NCBI GenBank assembly: GCA_030407085.1
Contig: CM059584.1
Coordinates: 6,572,001 to 6,636,000, forward strand
Direction of reading: 5' to 3'
From: Trichopria drosophilae
Taxonomy: Eukaryota; Arthropoda; Insecta; Hymenoptera; Diapriidae
DNA length: 64,000 nucleotides
This document shows positions 1 through 11,750 of the stretch, one piece after another. Positions within the stretch are counted from its first letter, which is position 1; each line of letters opens with the position of its first letter. A program made the translations under genes and the position numbers. The notes beneath the pieces are model-generated. The model did no database searches. It saw nothing but the letters and a program-made list of their open reading frames with translations, and was not told the DNA's origin.

Positions 1-1480
1 ATGTAGATATTTAATTATTATTTAATACTAATTTATTTAAATTTAATTGCTATGGTTGTAAGTAATTATTGCGTTTATTTATACATCTTAGTTATGCTTT
101 GCAGCAGATTTTAATAAGTCATGATAAAAAGTAAATAAATTTTAATAATTATTCATTTGAATATTTATATGAACTTACAACTAAATTAAATTTAATTGCT
201 TTAATTTAAACGATCACACTATAGTTAAAATAAAGTTACTGAATTTATTTACAAACATTGCTAGACATATTTAACGTAAATAATGATTTACGTTAGTATT
301 CATTGATTTATTTATTACAAACAAAAATTATTTAGTATATAAACTTAAATCGTCACAAATGTTTAAAAATAAACTTTAAATCATAATTTTATTTACTAAT
401 TTAATGTTTACATTAATAATTGTTAAAAATAAAAATATATAAAATATAAATGTTTAAACGGTATTTCGGTATTAACTTGTAAGTCATATAAATTCCGTAT
501 ATTTAATATTATTAATAAACATATATTGATAATGCACATTGATTGTTTTGATACAGGATACAATTTTTAATAAATTTGACTACTGTTCACTATTGTACGT
601 TAGATCCTGAATTGTATTTTATTGATTATAATAACTATCCTAAAGTATTTAAAGGAACTAGTAAAGTAATTTTAACTGTTCACTATTAACTTAAATGAAA
701 ATCGTATAAATGAACATGAGCAGGATTTATCTAAATAATAAGAGAAGTTTACTACCAAAATGTACTAAATTTGTATAATTCCTTACTTTTAGATTATTTC
801 ATTAAATTTAAGAAACGAAGACTTGTCGTAGATTATAGTAAATTCATGAGTTTGAATTATTGTCAGAATTCATTCAATATTTGTATTTTCACTGAAAACT
901 GGACTGTATTAATTAGGATAACTTAATATTATGATATAATTAATGTAATAAGATTATAAAAACAATTCCACTAAAAAATTACCATAGAAATTCTAAATAA
1001 AAGTTTACTATACTTTTGAATTACTGTAAAACCACAAGAAAACTTTCTGGTTCAATTGGTAGTTAAATAGTCATTTTATTTTAATTTCGCCCAAAGAATT
1101 TTCAAAATCTCTAAATCTATTTTAATTTATTTATGGTCATAACGGCAACTTATACTATAAAAATTCGTTGAGAACCTCGAGATCGAAACACTTTTAGTAG
1201 TTAAAAAGTCTAATTTACTAAACATTTTTTTTTCGGTATAATAGTAGTAAGTAGTTCTTACTGGCATACGATCCCAATTCGAGTACTTAATGTAAATCAA
1301 GTGATTAAATTTAATGACTTCGATATATATTCAGTTACGTTTTGTCACTTAAGTTCAACAACTCTACTTAAATCTATCCAAAGACTACAATTGCTGCTCT
1401 GTTAGAAAGTTTTCGAAAGTCAAAAACTGATTTTTTTTGAATATCTAAAATCGTACTTCGTAACACAGCTCACAAAAACT
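1..1480. other. AT-rich non-coding DNA
   Basis: Very AT-rich sequence with short TTTAAT/ATTTAA runs and stop codons in all frames. I see no open frame worth reporting, no RNA gene and no clear repeat. A slightly more GC-rich patch begins near 1480. Confidence 0.6.
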
Positions 1481-2724
1481 CGTCGTAATGCCGTTGCCAG
1501 TAATTTCGCGTTGCAAAACAGAGACACGACGTCGCGACCCATCGACCCTTTCTTTTCTGACTTTTGCCTGATGTCGAAAAATCGAAACCGCCGATCTCGA
1601 AAGGATCATACACCCTCGGTCACAAGGTGAGAAAGGAATTTCTAGAGTACATAATTTGAAAAACTTCAGTCAAGGATCTTCCGGTGTTCAACTTGATATT
1701 ACGTAAATCATGGAGAAGGTTTGGGAATTCGTCTAATTAATCGATTTGCTGAGGCACGTTTAAAAAAAATGTATCGCGACTTGGACCGATGATTGTGTAC
1801 CCGGGAAGTGAATAGGTAATGTCGTTTTTAAGGCGGGGAAAATGTTCTAGTTGGAATACTGGGAGGTCTCTGCATTTTTTATTTAATTGTTATGAATGCT
1901 AAGAAAATTTCATTGAACCTATTAGTTCTAACTGGACAGGAAGAAAAATAGACAAATTTATTTCATGTTTGACAAAAAATAAAAAAAATAAGTGTCTTAA
2001 TTCTGATTACAAAATAATATATTTTAATAGTGCAATAATAACCCAATAAAAACACTATGGTTTAATTTACGTTTATTTTATGTAAAATTGGTTAAAATTG
2101 GTTTAGGTTTAGGTATATGATATAAACGACTATTAGTAACGCCTTTAACTGTCTATTAGTACGCTTATCATAAACGTAGTTTCATGAAGGTATTGTATAT
2201 TATACGATACGTATTTTAGACGTTAAAAAAGCGTTAATGATATATTTCAACTCCGTTTAATGAAGGTAGCAACATTGTACATTAATAAATTTATATGAAA
2301 CGCGTTTAAATTACTCAAGGATTCTTCGGTCATAAAACGTATCCACAATTTTGTTTCATATTCATTTATACCATACGTAAATAAATCGTTGGAACTATAC
2401 CTCTTTTAAACCGAAAAATTTATAAACGTTCACTATCAATGCACTAAAGAAACAGCAATGTGAGTCGTTTAATTAATCCTAATAAAGAAACTATCTTTTA
2501 ATACACGTTTATTATACGGAAGTGTGTAATGAATAATGATTTAAAACGCGTGTAATAAATGGTATATCAAAACGTATTTTAGGCGAACATCGACACGATA
2601 TTTCCACCTGCCCTCTAAACCATTAAATGCACCTAATTTATCTCACATGTTTAATACAAATTTAAACGTTTATTAAACGATCGAGTTTTATTCAGGTCTT
2701 GACCGTGTTTGGTCTGCATGATTT
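1480..2724. other. Small CpG-bearing patch followed by AT-rich DNA
   Basis: About 1480-1640 is less AT-rich and contains several CGs (e.g. GACGTCGCGACC). The rest up to the fold-back element is AT-rich, with many scattered AAACG and CGTTT words between 2100 and 2700 that hint at an old decayed repeat but do not align into a clean unit by eye. No gene seen. Confidence 0.4.
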
Positions 2725-3892
2725 AAATTGTTACATCTTAAATTAAGAACTGTAAAAGGCTTAATTTCATTCTAAAATTGAGCTAATTTTCTTAAATTAA
2801 CCCATTTCGTCCCAAAACGACAAAATTTGTCGTCGGTTTTCATCCTCCGTGAGTTTATGGATATCTTTGAGACATTGTTATAAAATGAAGGTTTCCTATA
2901 GTTTTTGGGTATGCACTTTTCCAATCTGAAGTTCGTTTTTCGATATCACTTTCCATTTTTTAAATATTGCTACTTAAACGAAAAAAAACGTGGAAAAAAG
3001 CAAAAACTTTTCCAGCAAACTGCAATTTTTATTGCGAAGGAGTTCCAAGATAGTGTCAGGCCTCAGAATCCTGTGGCATAATGAGTTTTACTAAAAGTTG
3101 GTCAATATTAAGATTTAAGTTACAAAATGGCGTCCTCAAAATGGCGCTTTTATATATACGGAATTTTTTTGTTATTTGTGTTTTATTAAAATACTTTTAG
3201 TATCTTGACATGTATTTTAAGGAATATGTAGATTGTTTTTGAGGTGGCTCAATACCAACCCGTTATTAAATTTTAGAAATTCAAAACGGTCGATTAAATA
3301 CGAGTTTGAAAACATCTGTATACTAAATACCAGACAATTTTTAAACAATTTCTGTTAGCCGTATTAGATTCGCTATTTTCAATATCCAAACTTTAATAAC
3401 GCATTTGTATTCAGCAACCTCAAGAAAAACTAGAAAAACATTGATCAAAATAGACGACAATATCCCAGAAATATTTTAATATTTCTTTGACTTTCGTTTA
3501 AGTGGCCATATTTAAAAAATGGAAAGTGGTATTAAAAAACGGACTTCAGATTTGAAAAGAGCATACCCAGAAACTATAGGAGACTTAAAATTCATAACAA
3601 TATCTCAAAGATACCCATAAAGTTACGGAGGAAGAAAACTGGCTGCAAATTTTGTAGTTTTGGGACAGCAAACTCTAATTTTAGTCGAGATTTATGCTTA
3701 AAGACATATTTTTCGAGCCTGCTACACCTAAGTTAGAGAATTCTAATTTCGAACCTGAGTATTGCTTAAAAATAAGTTTCCAAAACTAAAAACTAGATTT
3801 TAAGCGCAAATATTGACTTAAATTAAGAAAATTAGCTCAATTTCAGACTGAAATTAAGCCTTTTACATTGCCTAATTTGAGATGTAACAATT
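2725..3892. mobile_element. Fold-back (long inverted repeat) element, about 1.17 kb
   Basis: The left arm (about 2725-2985) and right arm (about 3491-3892) are reverse complements with scattered mismatches. Tips read AATTGTTACATCT on the left and AGATGTAACAATT on the right. Inside, GAGCTAATTTTCTTAA pairs with TTAAGAAAATTAGCTC, and TACTTAAACGAAA with TTTCGTTTAAGTG. The right arm carries roughly 100 extra bases (about 3665-3800). The centre (about 3240-3430) is also inverted and holds TTGAGGTGGCTCAATAC facing a copy read on the other strand as TTGAGGTTGCTGAATAC, which resembles the dispersed 120-bp unit seen elsewhere in the window. No transposase coding is visible, so this would be non-autonomous. 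I see no clear target-site duplication. Confidence 0.75.
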
Positions 3893-4079
3893 TTAAGACT
3901 TTTTTTTTTCTGTGCATGGTGTATGATCATAAGGGTACTAAACAGGTAACTTATAGAACTAGAATGACCAATATTGTCATCGTAATTTGCCAGGATATTT
4001 ATCCACTGCACCAAATGTCAATCTTGAAATAGAAAAGTGAAGAAGAAAAAAATCAGGACGACAGCTTGATGAAAGTGAA

Positions 4080-4800
4080 AAACGAAACTGTTGCTTTCAC
4101 GCAGTGGAATTCTGAACGCTTTTTCCTCATCGGGTTGACTTAGCCGGCGGAAAATCGGTAATCACCGCGAAAAATGCATCGGTTATCATTCGGCTCAAAT
4201 GTCTTTGTCTACGGTAACGCGTAATTACCGACAATAACCGGTTAGTTAGTCCCGGTTCACTGGTCGCTACGGGCATGCGCCAAGAATTCCGAGACATAGC
4301 AAGCGAATGTTTTTTTTTAATTTTCATACAGCCCGTGACGAAGTGCATTTTGCATATTGCTTTGCGCCCGGGTCGGAAAACTCAAGGCGGTGAAGATGTG
4401 AAAACTGCACCGGGTTGCACTCAGGGCGGCAAAAGACGAATCGGACTCATTCAAAAGGATAAATAGAAACCGGCGATGAAGGATAGACTCGCGAATTAGT
4501 ACTCACTTTCACCGGGCGCGACGTAATAGGTTTCGTCTTTTCTCAGGAAATTTGCACGTGCTCGGAAGAAAAGTCGACGAAAGACAAGGGTCAACCCTTC
4601 CCGCATAGCGGCGCTACCAGTTCTATGGCGTGCGATTTCTCGGTCTTGCGATTTGCATGCTAGCGGAGAGTTATTAGCTTCGATGATTGCACACCGTGCA
4701 GCGTTTTACGGGTACGTGCTCTGGGGTGACTGGCTTCGATGTGGGAGGTTGATTGATTTTTTCCGATTGTTGCGGGGCTTGGTAATGATTTGCCGATCAA
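4080..4800. other. CpG-bearing island, candidate regulatory region
   Basis: GC content and CG dinucleotides rise sharply against AT-rich flanks (e.g. GTGACGAAGTGCATTTTGC near 4335, ACCGGGCGCGACG near 4511). An octamer-like ATTTGCAT lies at 4651-4658. Open frames on both strands overlap here, which suggests base composition rather than coding. Inference: a conserved cis-regulatory island. An exon of a gene extending outside the window is possible but not supported. Confidence 0.3.
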
Positions 4801-5820
4801 ACGTTTTATGGTGAAATTTTTCTTTGCTTTCATTTTACAGCTGGTGTAACTTCTTGGTCTTTCGTTTCAGTACAAATTTCAGCATAGCTTCCATTACTTT
4901 CATCATTGAAAGAGTCAGTGATGTTTTGGATGAAAGTTGATCCATTTTTAGAACTCACAGAAATAATCGAAATCTCTTTTATCTCAATGTCTTTCCTGCA
5001 TCCAATGTTTTTTTCAGAAATGTCACCCTGTCACACACTCACACAAATTGGAATTTTCTAAATTTGTCAAAAAGTAGTTTTATTGATATTCATTTTTTCT
5101 CCACGAGTTTGGTCCAGCATTTTGACTCCGACTTCTTGAATCTTTTACATTTTGACCTCAATTTATATTTGGCGTTTTTAGGTTATTTTGAGTGGTGTTA
5201 AGTAACCAAGAAGAGCTCAAATATATTTTAGCCATAAGGGAACATGTAGTATACTTTGGTGAGTTCTAAAATTGTGTTTTAGTTAGTATCGATCACTCAC
5301 ACATAGTCAGGAAGCACTAGTTGCTGTGTGGACAAAAATAAAATATGTCAGCCTAATGGAGGATTAAATGCATAAAATTTAATCATGGTGTTTTCTACGG
5401 GTACCACCATAATTAATCGCTAGAATGAGATATTTGTACAACTTACTTGAAGCTAATTGAAACCAGTATTGGTTATGTCTCAATGACATTTGATTTATCT
5501 AATATTGTCAGATTCTCTCTTTAGGTAGACATTCCATTTTGGTTATTGTGACGTTAATCTTTAGTGAGGACACTTGCCATTGTCTTGATTGACACTGGGA
5601 TACTTACAAAACAAAGACACCTTCTAAACATTAGCATTACTGGATTCACTGATCGTCTACAAGATGTTTCACAAAAGATACTTTGTTCAGACATGGAATT
5701 TGTCAGAAATAGTATATTTTACATGTCTTCACATGTCGGTGCCATAGTACAACTTGTAAAAAAATTTCCCTGTGTAAATGGCATATGAACCTTTTCAAGT
5801 TCAGGAACCACTCTGATTAT
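4800..5820. other. AT-rich non-coding DNA
   Basis: No gene, RNA or strong repeat recognised. A 74-codon open frame near 5564-5788 has unremarkable composition and no visible domain. Confidence 0.45.
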
Positions 5821-6180
5821 ACGTGGTCGCGTTCATGAGCTTTAAGTACAAGGAAGCAGCTTAACCGCACCAGTTAAAGGGGCAACCCATTACTTTTCGT
5901 ATGCGCGATTCTTTTGAAAGTGTTTAAGCCGTAGACTCTTCCTAAAAGTGCCATTGACATTCAGGTGAATGGCCCGCAATTTCACCTGGAACTCGACGAA
6001 CGAAGCTCGAGGCACTTTCAACGACCGGTTTTTAGGGCTCAGACGGTCTTACAGTGTTTTTCGCGAAATGCGAACACGCTCGGGGTATTCGGTTAATGTT
6101 TGTTTGGAATTACCAAGTTTAAGCACTTACTTATTTTAGGCACTTTTTATCCGATCTTCGTGGAAGCTGAATTCGGCGAA
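5820..6180. other. CpG-bearing island, candidate regulatory region
   Basis: Short island with many CGs (e.g. CTCGACGAACGAAGCTCGAG near 5992, TTTTTCGCGAAATGCG near 6057) between AT-rich flanks. No sustained open frame. Inferred regulatory by composition only. Confidence 0.25.
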
Positions 6181-7260
6181 CAAATCGGGAATGCTAGCAT
6201 CACCTTTTTAAATGTTTATTATTAAGACGAAGTCTGTATACTAAAAGCTACTGAAAAAGTGCTTAATACGGTTGAAAATAGCCATTGAACTAGAATTCTG
6301 TATATTAAAATATATTTGAAGAATGCTAGAAGTTATTGATGTTTAATCATTTTAAAACGAAACTAATAATGGTTGAAAAAATCATTTGATGATTATTAGT
6401 AACTCTATGTTAACCGATTAAGGACCAAATGTGCATAAATTTAACAGAAAGTTTGCCATTCTTTTTTTGTATTATAACGCAATGAAAACGTTTTTTACTA
6501 GCCAAACTCCGCTCTTTCGAATGGTGTATCCTAAATTGCTGCAAATTAAAAAATAAACTACAAGCATGTATTTAACGAAAATCATCATTTTTTAGGGTTT
6601 CTTTTCACTTATCGTAATTTTTTATCATGGCTCATATCCGAACATCTCAGATGGGTATACATTTTCGTAAAAAATGTTTGGACTAGAAGGTAGAAGTAAT
6701 GAAAAAAATTTTCAAAATGGCAGCTCAAAAATGGCTACAAAAGTTTTTTGATTAAAATCATAGTCACGTTTACTCAATCGACTGACTGGAATGAAAAAAC
6801 TGTAAACTTGGCACCCGGGGGTTTTTGGGTTCGCTGATTCCGAATTTGAAGTTCAAATTCGAATTCAAAACTTATTATAATGCGAGTCCTAAAAAACTTC
6901 TTACATAAAATCCATCTGTTTGGTTGGGGTGAGCACGTTTAAAATCCTCTCCCCATATATAACATCTTAGAGATGTATTTTTCGTGCTTTTATAATATGT
7001 TAAACAACATTATCTTTTTGAAATAATTTTTCTAAATAATTCCGAAGAAGTCCAGAAAAAGGGGATGAAATATAAATTATACTTAACATTTATATATTAT
7101 GTATTAAAATTATTTTTGTAATTACTTTTATTTACTTTTTGTAATGAGTAATTTATTTAAATAATAAGTAATAATTTATTTAAGTTTGTATATTGATCTT
7201 TTGTTCTCGCAGGTCTAAGGTGACCGGTATACCAACTCTAATTACAAAAACAGCAGTTAT
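6180..7260. repeat. AT-rich DNA with one fragment of the 120-bp dispersed unit
   Basis: Around 6815-6870 the sequence GGGGGTTTTTGGGTTCGCTG followed by ATTCCGAATTTGAAG matches the start of the dispersed unit. Just before it, AAAATGGCAGCTC at about 6715 resembles the unit's AAAATGGCGGA part. The remainder is AT-rich and featureless. Confidence 0.4.
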
Positions 7261-7264
7261 TACT

Positions 7265-7445
7265 ATGTACAATCAATAAAATTGTCAGCAAATCAAAAAG
7301 TCTACAGATAAAAAAAAACGACAGTCATAAAGCCAAGAGTCAAAAAGCCAACACATAAAAAAGTAGACACATCGACAAACGGACAGTAATTTTTTGAAAA
7401 GTCGTTTTTTTTACCGTCGGCTTTTCGATAAAATATTCCTATTAC
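7265..7445. repeat. Low-complexity block of AAAAGCC/AGACA words with a weak inverted repeat
   Basis: Short words such as AAAAAGTCTACAG, AAAAAGCCAACAC and AAAAGTCG follow one another, and the far end carries complementary words (GTCGGCTTTTCG near 7416). The style resembles the small element at 24179-24350. Boundaries are not clear. Confidence 0.3.
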
Positions 7446-8560
7446 ATTGCTTCAGATATTTTAATATTCACTGCAGTACCTTCTGGAATTGTAAGAAAAT
7501 GGAATTTTAAGTTGCCATTTAAAGGGTCATGTTGAAGGTGCAATTTACTTTTGACAATCGCAATATAATTTTCGAAGTATTCTTTTGTATTGAGAACGTG
7601 GATTTTCATACGCATTTCGAGAACTTTCGAGAATTTTTGAAAACTAAGTATCAGTACTGGTTTAGCACGAAAAATTCGAAATAAGGCCAACGTAAATTTT
7701 GATTCGTTGAACTTCAATTTTCTCTAAAATTCGAAATAATATGAGAATAATGTACAAGCCATTGTTTCTAGAATAAACATATAATTCTTATGATACTTGT
7801 TACATCGAAGTTGTTGAAGGCAAATAAAAAAAAATATTTTGTAGGTGTAATTTGTGAAATTACTTCATGTATTACTTAAAGCAAGCATAATATCTGTAAT
7901 GGCTCCTGTCTTATTCAATTAATACATCACGTTTACAATACAATTTAAAGAGTTTTAAGTGAAAACCTCAGCGTGCAATTAAAATTGCACCCAGCTGTTT
8001 TGCAGACTTAACACCTGCATATAATTCACACCGTACGTAGACCCTCAGTTCAAACATATTGCGACTTTATCGTCCTGCATGATGTCATCGTATTATTAAA
8101 GTCGTAAACGGTCCCTCCACTAACCACACGCTTACCCTTATCACGTGGAAACTCCCTTTAAGTATCTGACAAGGTAATTTATATACTCGGGAAATTTATG
8201 TCAGATTGTGGATACTTCATATGCGTACCTATATGCAATGCAAGTAAGAAATGTCATGATCTACATTTACTTGTAGCGTCTTAGTCATCTACGGGGATGT
8301 TATTATTATATGCAGATTTTGAAGTTACTGAATTTACGATTTTCTTGATCCTAATTTTCTAGTCTTTACAGCTAAAAACATTATAATGCAGCAAATCTGC
8401 ATATATAGAAAAAATGGAACGAAGAATGATGAATAGAAATGTTAGTAACATATGATTGTAGTAGACAGGGTGTTACTTTTATGATTTAGAATATTTTGAA
8501 ATATCCTATAAAATAATTATTGGGTACCACAATTTTATTTCACGAAACACGGATATAAAT
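7446..8560. other. AT-rich non-coding DNA
   Basis: A minus-strand frame of about 91 codons (7442-7717) begins with TTG rather than ATG and matches nothing I recognise. A modestly GC-richer patch lies near 8090-8190. No RNA gene or repeat recognised. Confidence 0.4.
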
Positions 8561-8655
8561 GTAACCTAATCCATCTTAATTTAATCTCACGCAACGAAAC
8601 ATAATGAAATCTAACCTAATCTAAATTATCCTAACCTAGTCTAAACCATCTTGAC
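8560..8655. repeat. Degenerate CCTAA/ATCTAA-rich stretch
   Basis: Contains TAACCTAATCC, TCTAACCTAATC and TCCTAACCTAGTC within about 90 bp. This looks like a decayed array related to the insect telomere motif or a derivative, but copies are not uniform. Confidence 0.3.
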
Positions 8656-8771
8656 ATAAAATGGCGTCATTATTCTGTTACATAAATGACACTAAATTTC
8701 AAAATTAGCAAATGTATTTATTAATTACTTTTAAAAAGTAGTGCAAAAATGATGACACATGATATATTTTA

Positions 8772-8948
8772 TTGTTTTTGGAAACTCGGATTACGAATCT
8801 GAAGCAAGATTTTAAAAATTCAAAATGGCAGATCGAATATGGAGGACGAATTATAAAAAAATGCTTTGAATTCTCTTGAAACTTGTTAATCGGGGGGTTT
8901 TCGAGGTCGCTAATTACGAATCTGAGGCCAGACTTTCAAAATTTCGAC
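8772..8948 (+). repeat. 120-bp dispersed unit, tandem dimer
   Basis: Two successive copies: ACTCGGATTACGAATCTG near 8784 and GGTCGCTAATTACGAATCTG at 8905, about 121 bp apart. The first copy continues with AAAATGGCAGATCGAATATG, the usual second half of the unit. The second copy is cut off after the TTTCAAAATTTC part. Confidence 0.7.
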
Positions 8949-8949
8949 T

Positions 8950-9890
8950 ATTCAGCTATTTTTAGAGTCGAAATTCACTCTTTTTGAAATTACTTTTTTC
9001 AGTTACTCTTTACAAGAGTGCAATTACAACACGAAGAAATTTAGAGAGCAATTTTAGAGAATAATCAGTGTAATAAGATGGTACGATTCTGTTATTTATT
9101 GCTCTATTTCCATTCTGTCAATTTGAAGCATTGACAATGGCTGATTCCACAGGTGCAGAGAACTTTTTACTAGTTGGGAGACAAATATTTTATCGTATAT
9201 TTACTCAAAAACTGCAATACACGCAGAGAAAAGCATTATAGTAGATCCTACTTAGACTCAAGTAAGATTTACTAAACAGAAATCTTAATTTTCGACGGAC
9301 TATATACTACTTAGAAATTACTAAACTATTTAGAAATACGTTTATTTCGTGCACTTTCCATGACTAGCGTAGGTCAGGAGATTATTTTGTAATTAAATTT
9401 TGCTGATCAGAAATTAGTCTTTACAAATTTCGGTGCTGTTCTTTTTTACTGCATGAATCTAAACATAAATGATTTACTCGCTCATGTTTCAATTAGTCCT
9501 TTATTCTATTTCAATGAACTTAAGTTAGATCATTTTACTAAACACTTTTCATAGAATTCCATCTCTTCTCTCCCTGTAGTTAAATAATTCCTCAATATAT
9601 TTAAGCAATCGTGACCGATTAACATCGATCGAATATTGTTGTTTATTGCAAGTCGAAGATATCTTCGTGATACTAATGCTGCTGTAATAATAATGTAATA
9701 TTACTATAATATTGTAATAACGGCAGTTCTCCATCGGAGCCGATTCCAATTAAAACATGTCGCCGTACACAAAAGTGAAATCTTACAACGACTTCCGGGA
9801 TATAATTAATTTTTCATTACAAAGTAGTTAAAAGAAGAAAACTTTCGGAGTGCATAATGTCAGAAAGCAAATAATTTGTTCGCATTTCAG
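8950..9890. other. AT-rich non-coding DNA with a possible small inverted-repeat element
   Basis: Near 9222 CACGCAGAGAAAAGC resembles the termini of the CACGGAGA elements at 55-57 kb. About 130 bp later TTTATTTCGTGC (to about 9352) could be a matching end, but the arms pair poorly and no target duplication is visible. The rest shows no gene. Confidence 0.25.
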
Positions 9891-10440
9891 GAAACACAGA
9901 GTCTTATGAAGAAGAAGAAGAGCGGCTCGCGTGCGTGTAGTCGTAAATTACGGCGATAACAATAATTATTGAAATGCACGTCTCCTCCAGCTGATTATAG
10001 GTTTACCGAAAGATACGGGATGCCGTAATGGTACCGCGATTCCATATTTGTATCGTCCCTCGATTGATTTATTCTTTCGAAAAGCGTATACCGCAACGAC
10101 GAACGCGTGCCACTTTTGTTATCACCGCCCCGTACTACGTAACACATTTTTTTTTATCAAAATGAGGTCTTCGAACTGTGTAACTGTCCCAAAGGTTTGT
10201 TTCTGAACGGGCGACGAAGAAAGGGGGATCCCAGTATGAGACGACCATCCTTTTTCCACGAGGTTGGCAATCTTTCTCAAGCCCTCTTCTCCCACGTTCA
10301 CACGCGAAACTGGTCCTCGTGATTTACGCGATTCTTCGAAAAGATAGCAAATACTACTATACTCGACAGAAATCGGGCCGAAACGCCCTCTATGAGCACG
10401 TAAAGTCACGTGGTATGAGAAGACTTGGGTAAAAGAGAGG
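9890..10440. other. CpG-bearing island, candidate regulatory region
   Basis: The island includes a GAA run (9908-9921), AGCGGCTCGCGTGCGTG just after it and many other CGs. A minus-strand frame (10122-10409) is open, but composition explains this equally well. Inferred regulatory by contrast with its flanks. Confidence 0.3.
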
Positions 10441-10769
10441 GTAGTCCTGGATGGATCGATTTCATGTTTGTCAACTTGTTAATATGATTTGTTTTTGCAT
10501 TTCCAGTTTAGAGTAATTCTTAATATTACTCCGGTGCCAAGATAGTGACCGAATGACAATTATTATCGCTTTATTCATTTTCAGGAGGCAAAAATACAAG
10601 GAATAAACATTGCCGATGTTTTTATTTCGAAGACGGTATCGATATTTGATTATATGTTATAATTCCATACAAATAGTGTCTATACCGTTACTGCATTTCT
10701 AATATCGAAATAATATCGCGACAAACGCTGCGATACATATTATCAGCGATCTGAAGATCCCATACATCA

Positions 10770-11400
10770 TATGTTAAACCGATCCGTTATCTATTCATGG
10801 CATCAAGAAGCCGCGAATTGGTAATTGCCCAGTTATATAATTTAGCGAGTTGCAAATAGGATTGATTTACGAGCTCAACAAAGGCAGAAGAATTTTTTGC
10901 GCAACGCACCCGTCATAACTAAGGATGGTTAAAGATCGGTAATGGGCTGTGATATTGTTGCGTCGATCCTATAAATCATCGACAGGGACATGGTCGTGTT
11001 CGGTCGATTCTACATGTGCGGCATTGTGACGGAGGTTCGGCGATGTCGTTCCAGTTTCCTCAACTGTTTTGCATTCATTGTCGTCACCCGTGAGAACTAC
11101 ACGAAAACTCGAACCTTTTCGCCCGTAGGACATGTGTCGTCGATAAATTGGATCGATATTAAAATGCCTCGAAAGTAGGTGACACACTGAGGTAAGGGTT
11201 CCAGGGGTCCATTTTTCGTGGGGCCTTCGAAGTTCCGGAAAGCAACCACCAGCCCTTTTTAAAATGGTAACGTGTAGTAGTAGGAATAGATATTTTGGGC
11301 CAGTTACAGTCGTATACCGATCTTTTTGACAAACCGACGAGTTTTTATTAAACACAATGCCGCTTGTGCTCGGTTCGTTCATACACCAACCTATTGACCA
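10770..11400. other. CpG-bearing island, candidate regulatory region or exon
   Basis: GC-richer block holding the longest ATG-initiated open frame in the window (10969-11382, minus), described separately. A partly overlapping plus-strand frame (10990-11178) is also open, which weakens the coding case. Confidence 0.3.
10969..11382 (-). CDS. Uncharacterised open reading frame, 137 codons (doubtful)
   Basis: ATG-started frame beginning MNEPSTSGIVFNKN and ending HVPVDDL. It is the longest ATG frame here, but I recognise no domain, no membrane segment beyond a short hydrophobic patch (YLFLLLHVTIL, about residues 50-60) and no family. It fills much of a GC-richer island where chance open frames are likelier, and the opposite strand is open over part of it. 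It could be an exon, a piece of a long non-coding RNA, or nothing. Conservation of the reading frame in related insects would be needed to accept it. Confidence 0.12.
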   Translation of the reverse strand: MNEPSTSGIVFNKNSSVCQKDRYTTVTGPKYLFLLLHVTILKRAGGCFPELRRPHEKWTPGTLTSVCHLLSRHFNIDPIYRRHMSYGRKGSSFRVVLTGDDNECKTVEETGTTSPNLRHNAAHVESTEHDHVPVDDL

Positions 11401-11441
11401 AAATAATATCTATAGAATAATATATTGTGTTCAATAGGTTG
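11387..11441. repeat. Short hairpin, 11-bp arms
   Basis: CAACCTATTGA (11387-11397) pairs perfectly with TCAATAGGTTG (11431-11441). It may mark the end of a small element that continues into the CTGATCAGG-type sequence that follows. Confidence 0.4.
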
Positions 11442-11479
11442 TTAGAGTATTTGTCAAAAAGATGATGTAGGACTACAAC

Positions 11480-11610
11480 CGGTCCGAAATTTTTAAACTG
11501 ACATAGGTTCTGATGAAGTTGCCTGAAATTATAGGACCTGGTCAGGAATCTTGTTACATCTGATCAGGCTTATCGATGTCGAGGCTGTCGTCTTCAGGCT
11601 TACGTTTTTT
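11480..11610. repeat. Fragment of a CTGATCAGG-type repeat
   Basis: GGTTCTGATGAAGTTGCCTG, ACCTGGTCAGGAATCTTG and ATCTGATCAGGCTT occur in the same order and spacing style as the block at about 19000-19260. I read it as a diverged copy of the same small repeat. Confidence 0.4.
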
Positions 11611-11674
11611 TATTAACGTAAGGAACGTTATATTTGATAAACTACTAAAAGAACGTATTTTTTTTTAATTATTT

Positions 11675-11750
11675 AAATTAAGTGTTCATAATTTATTATT
11701 AAAATATAAATTATGTATATATTTCAACCATCCAGTCCAAAATATTTGAT
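11675..11750 (+). repeat. 76-bp direct repeat, copy 1
   Basis: Matches 12782-12857 along 76 bp with only a handful of mismatches; both begin AAATTAAGTGTT and end ATATTTGAT. The two copies lie 1107 bp apart. A second short match inside the interval (AATTCCTCAACCCTATTTGG at 11781 and AATTCCTCAACTCTATTTGG at 12150) suggests an old duplication. Confidence 0.65.
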
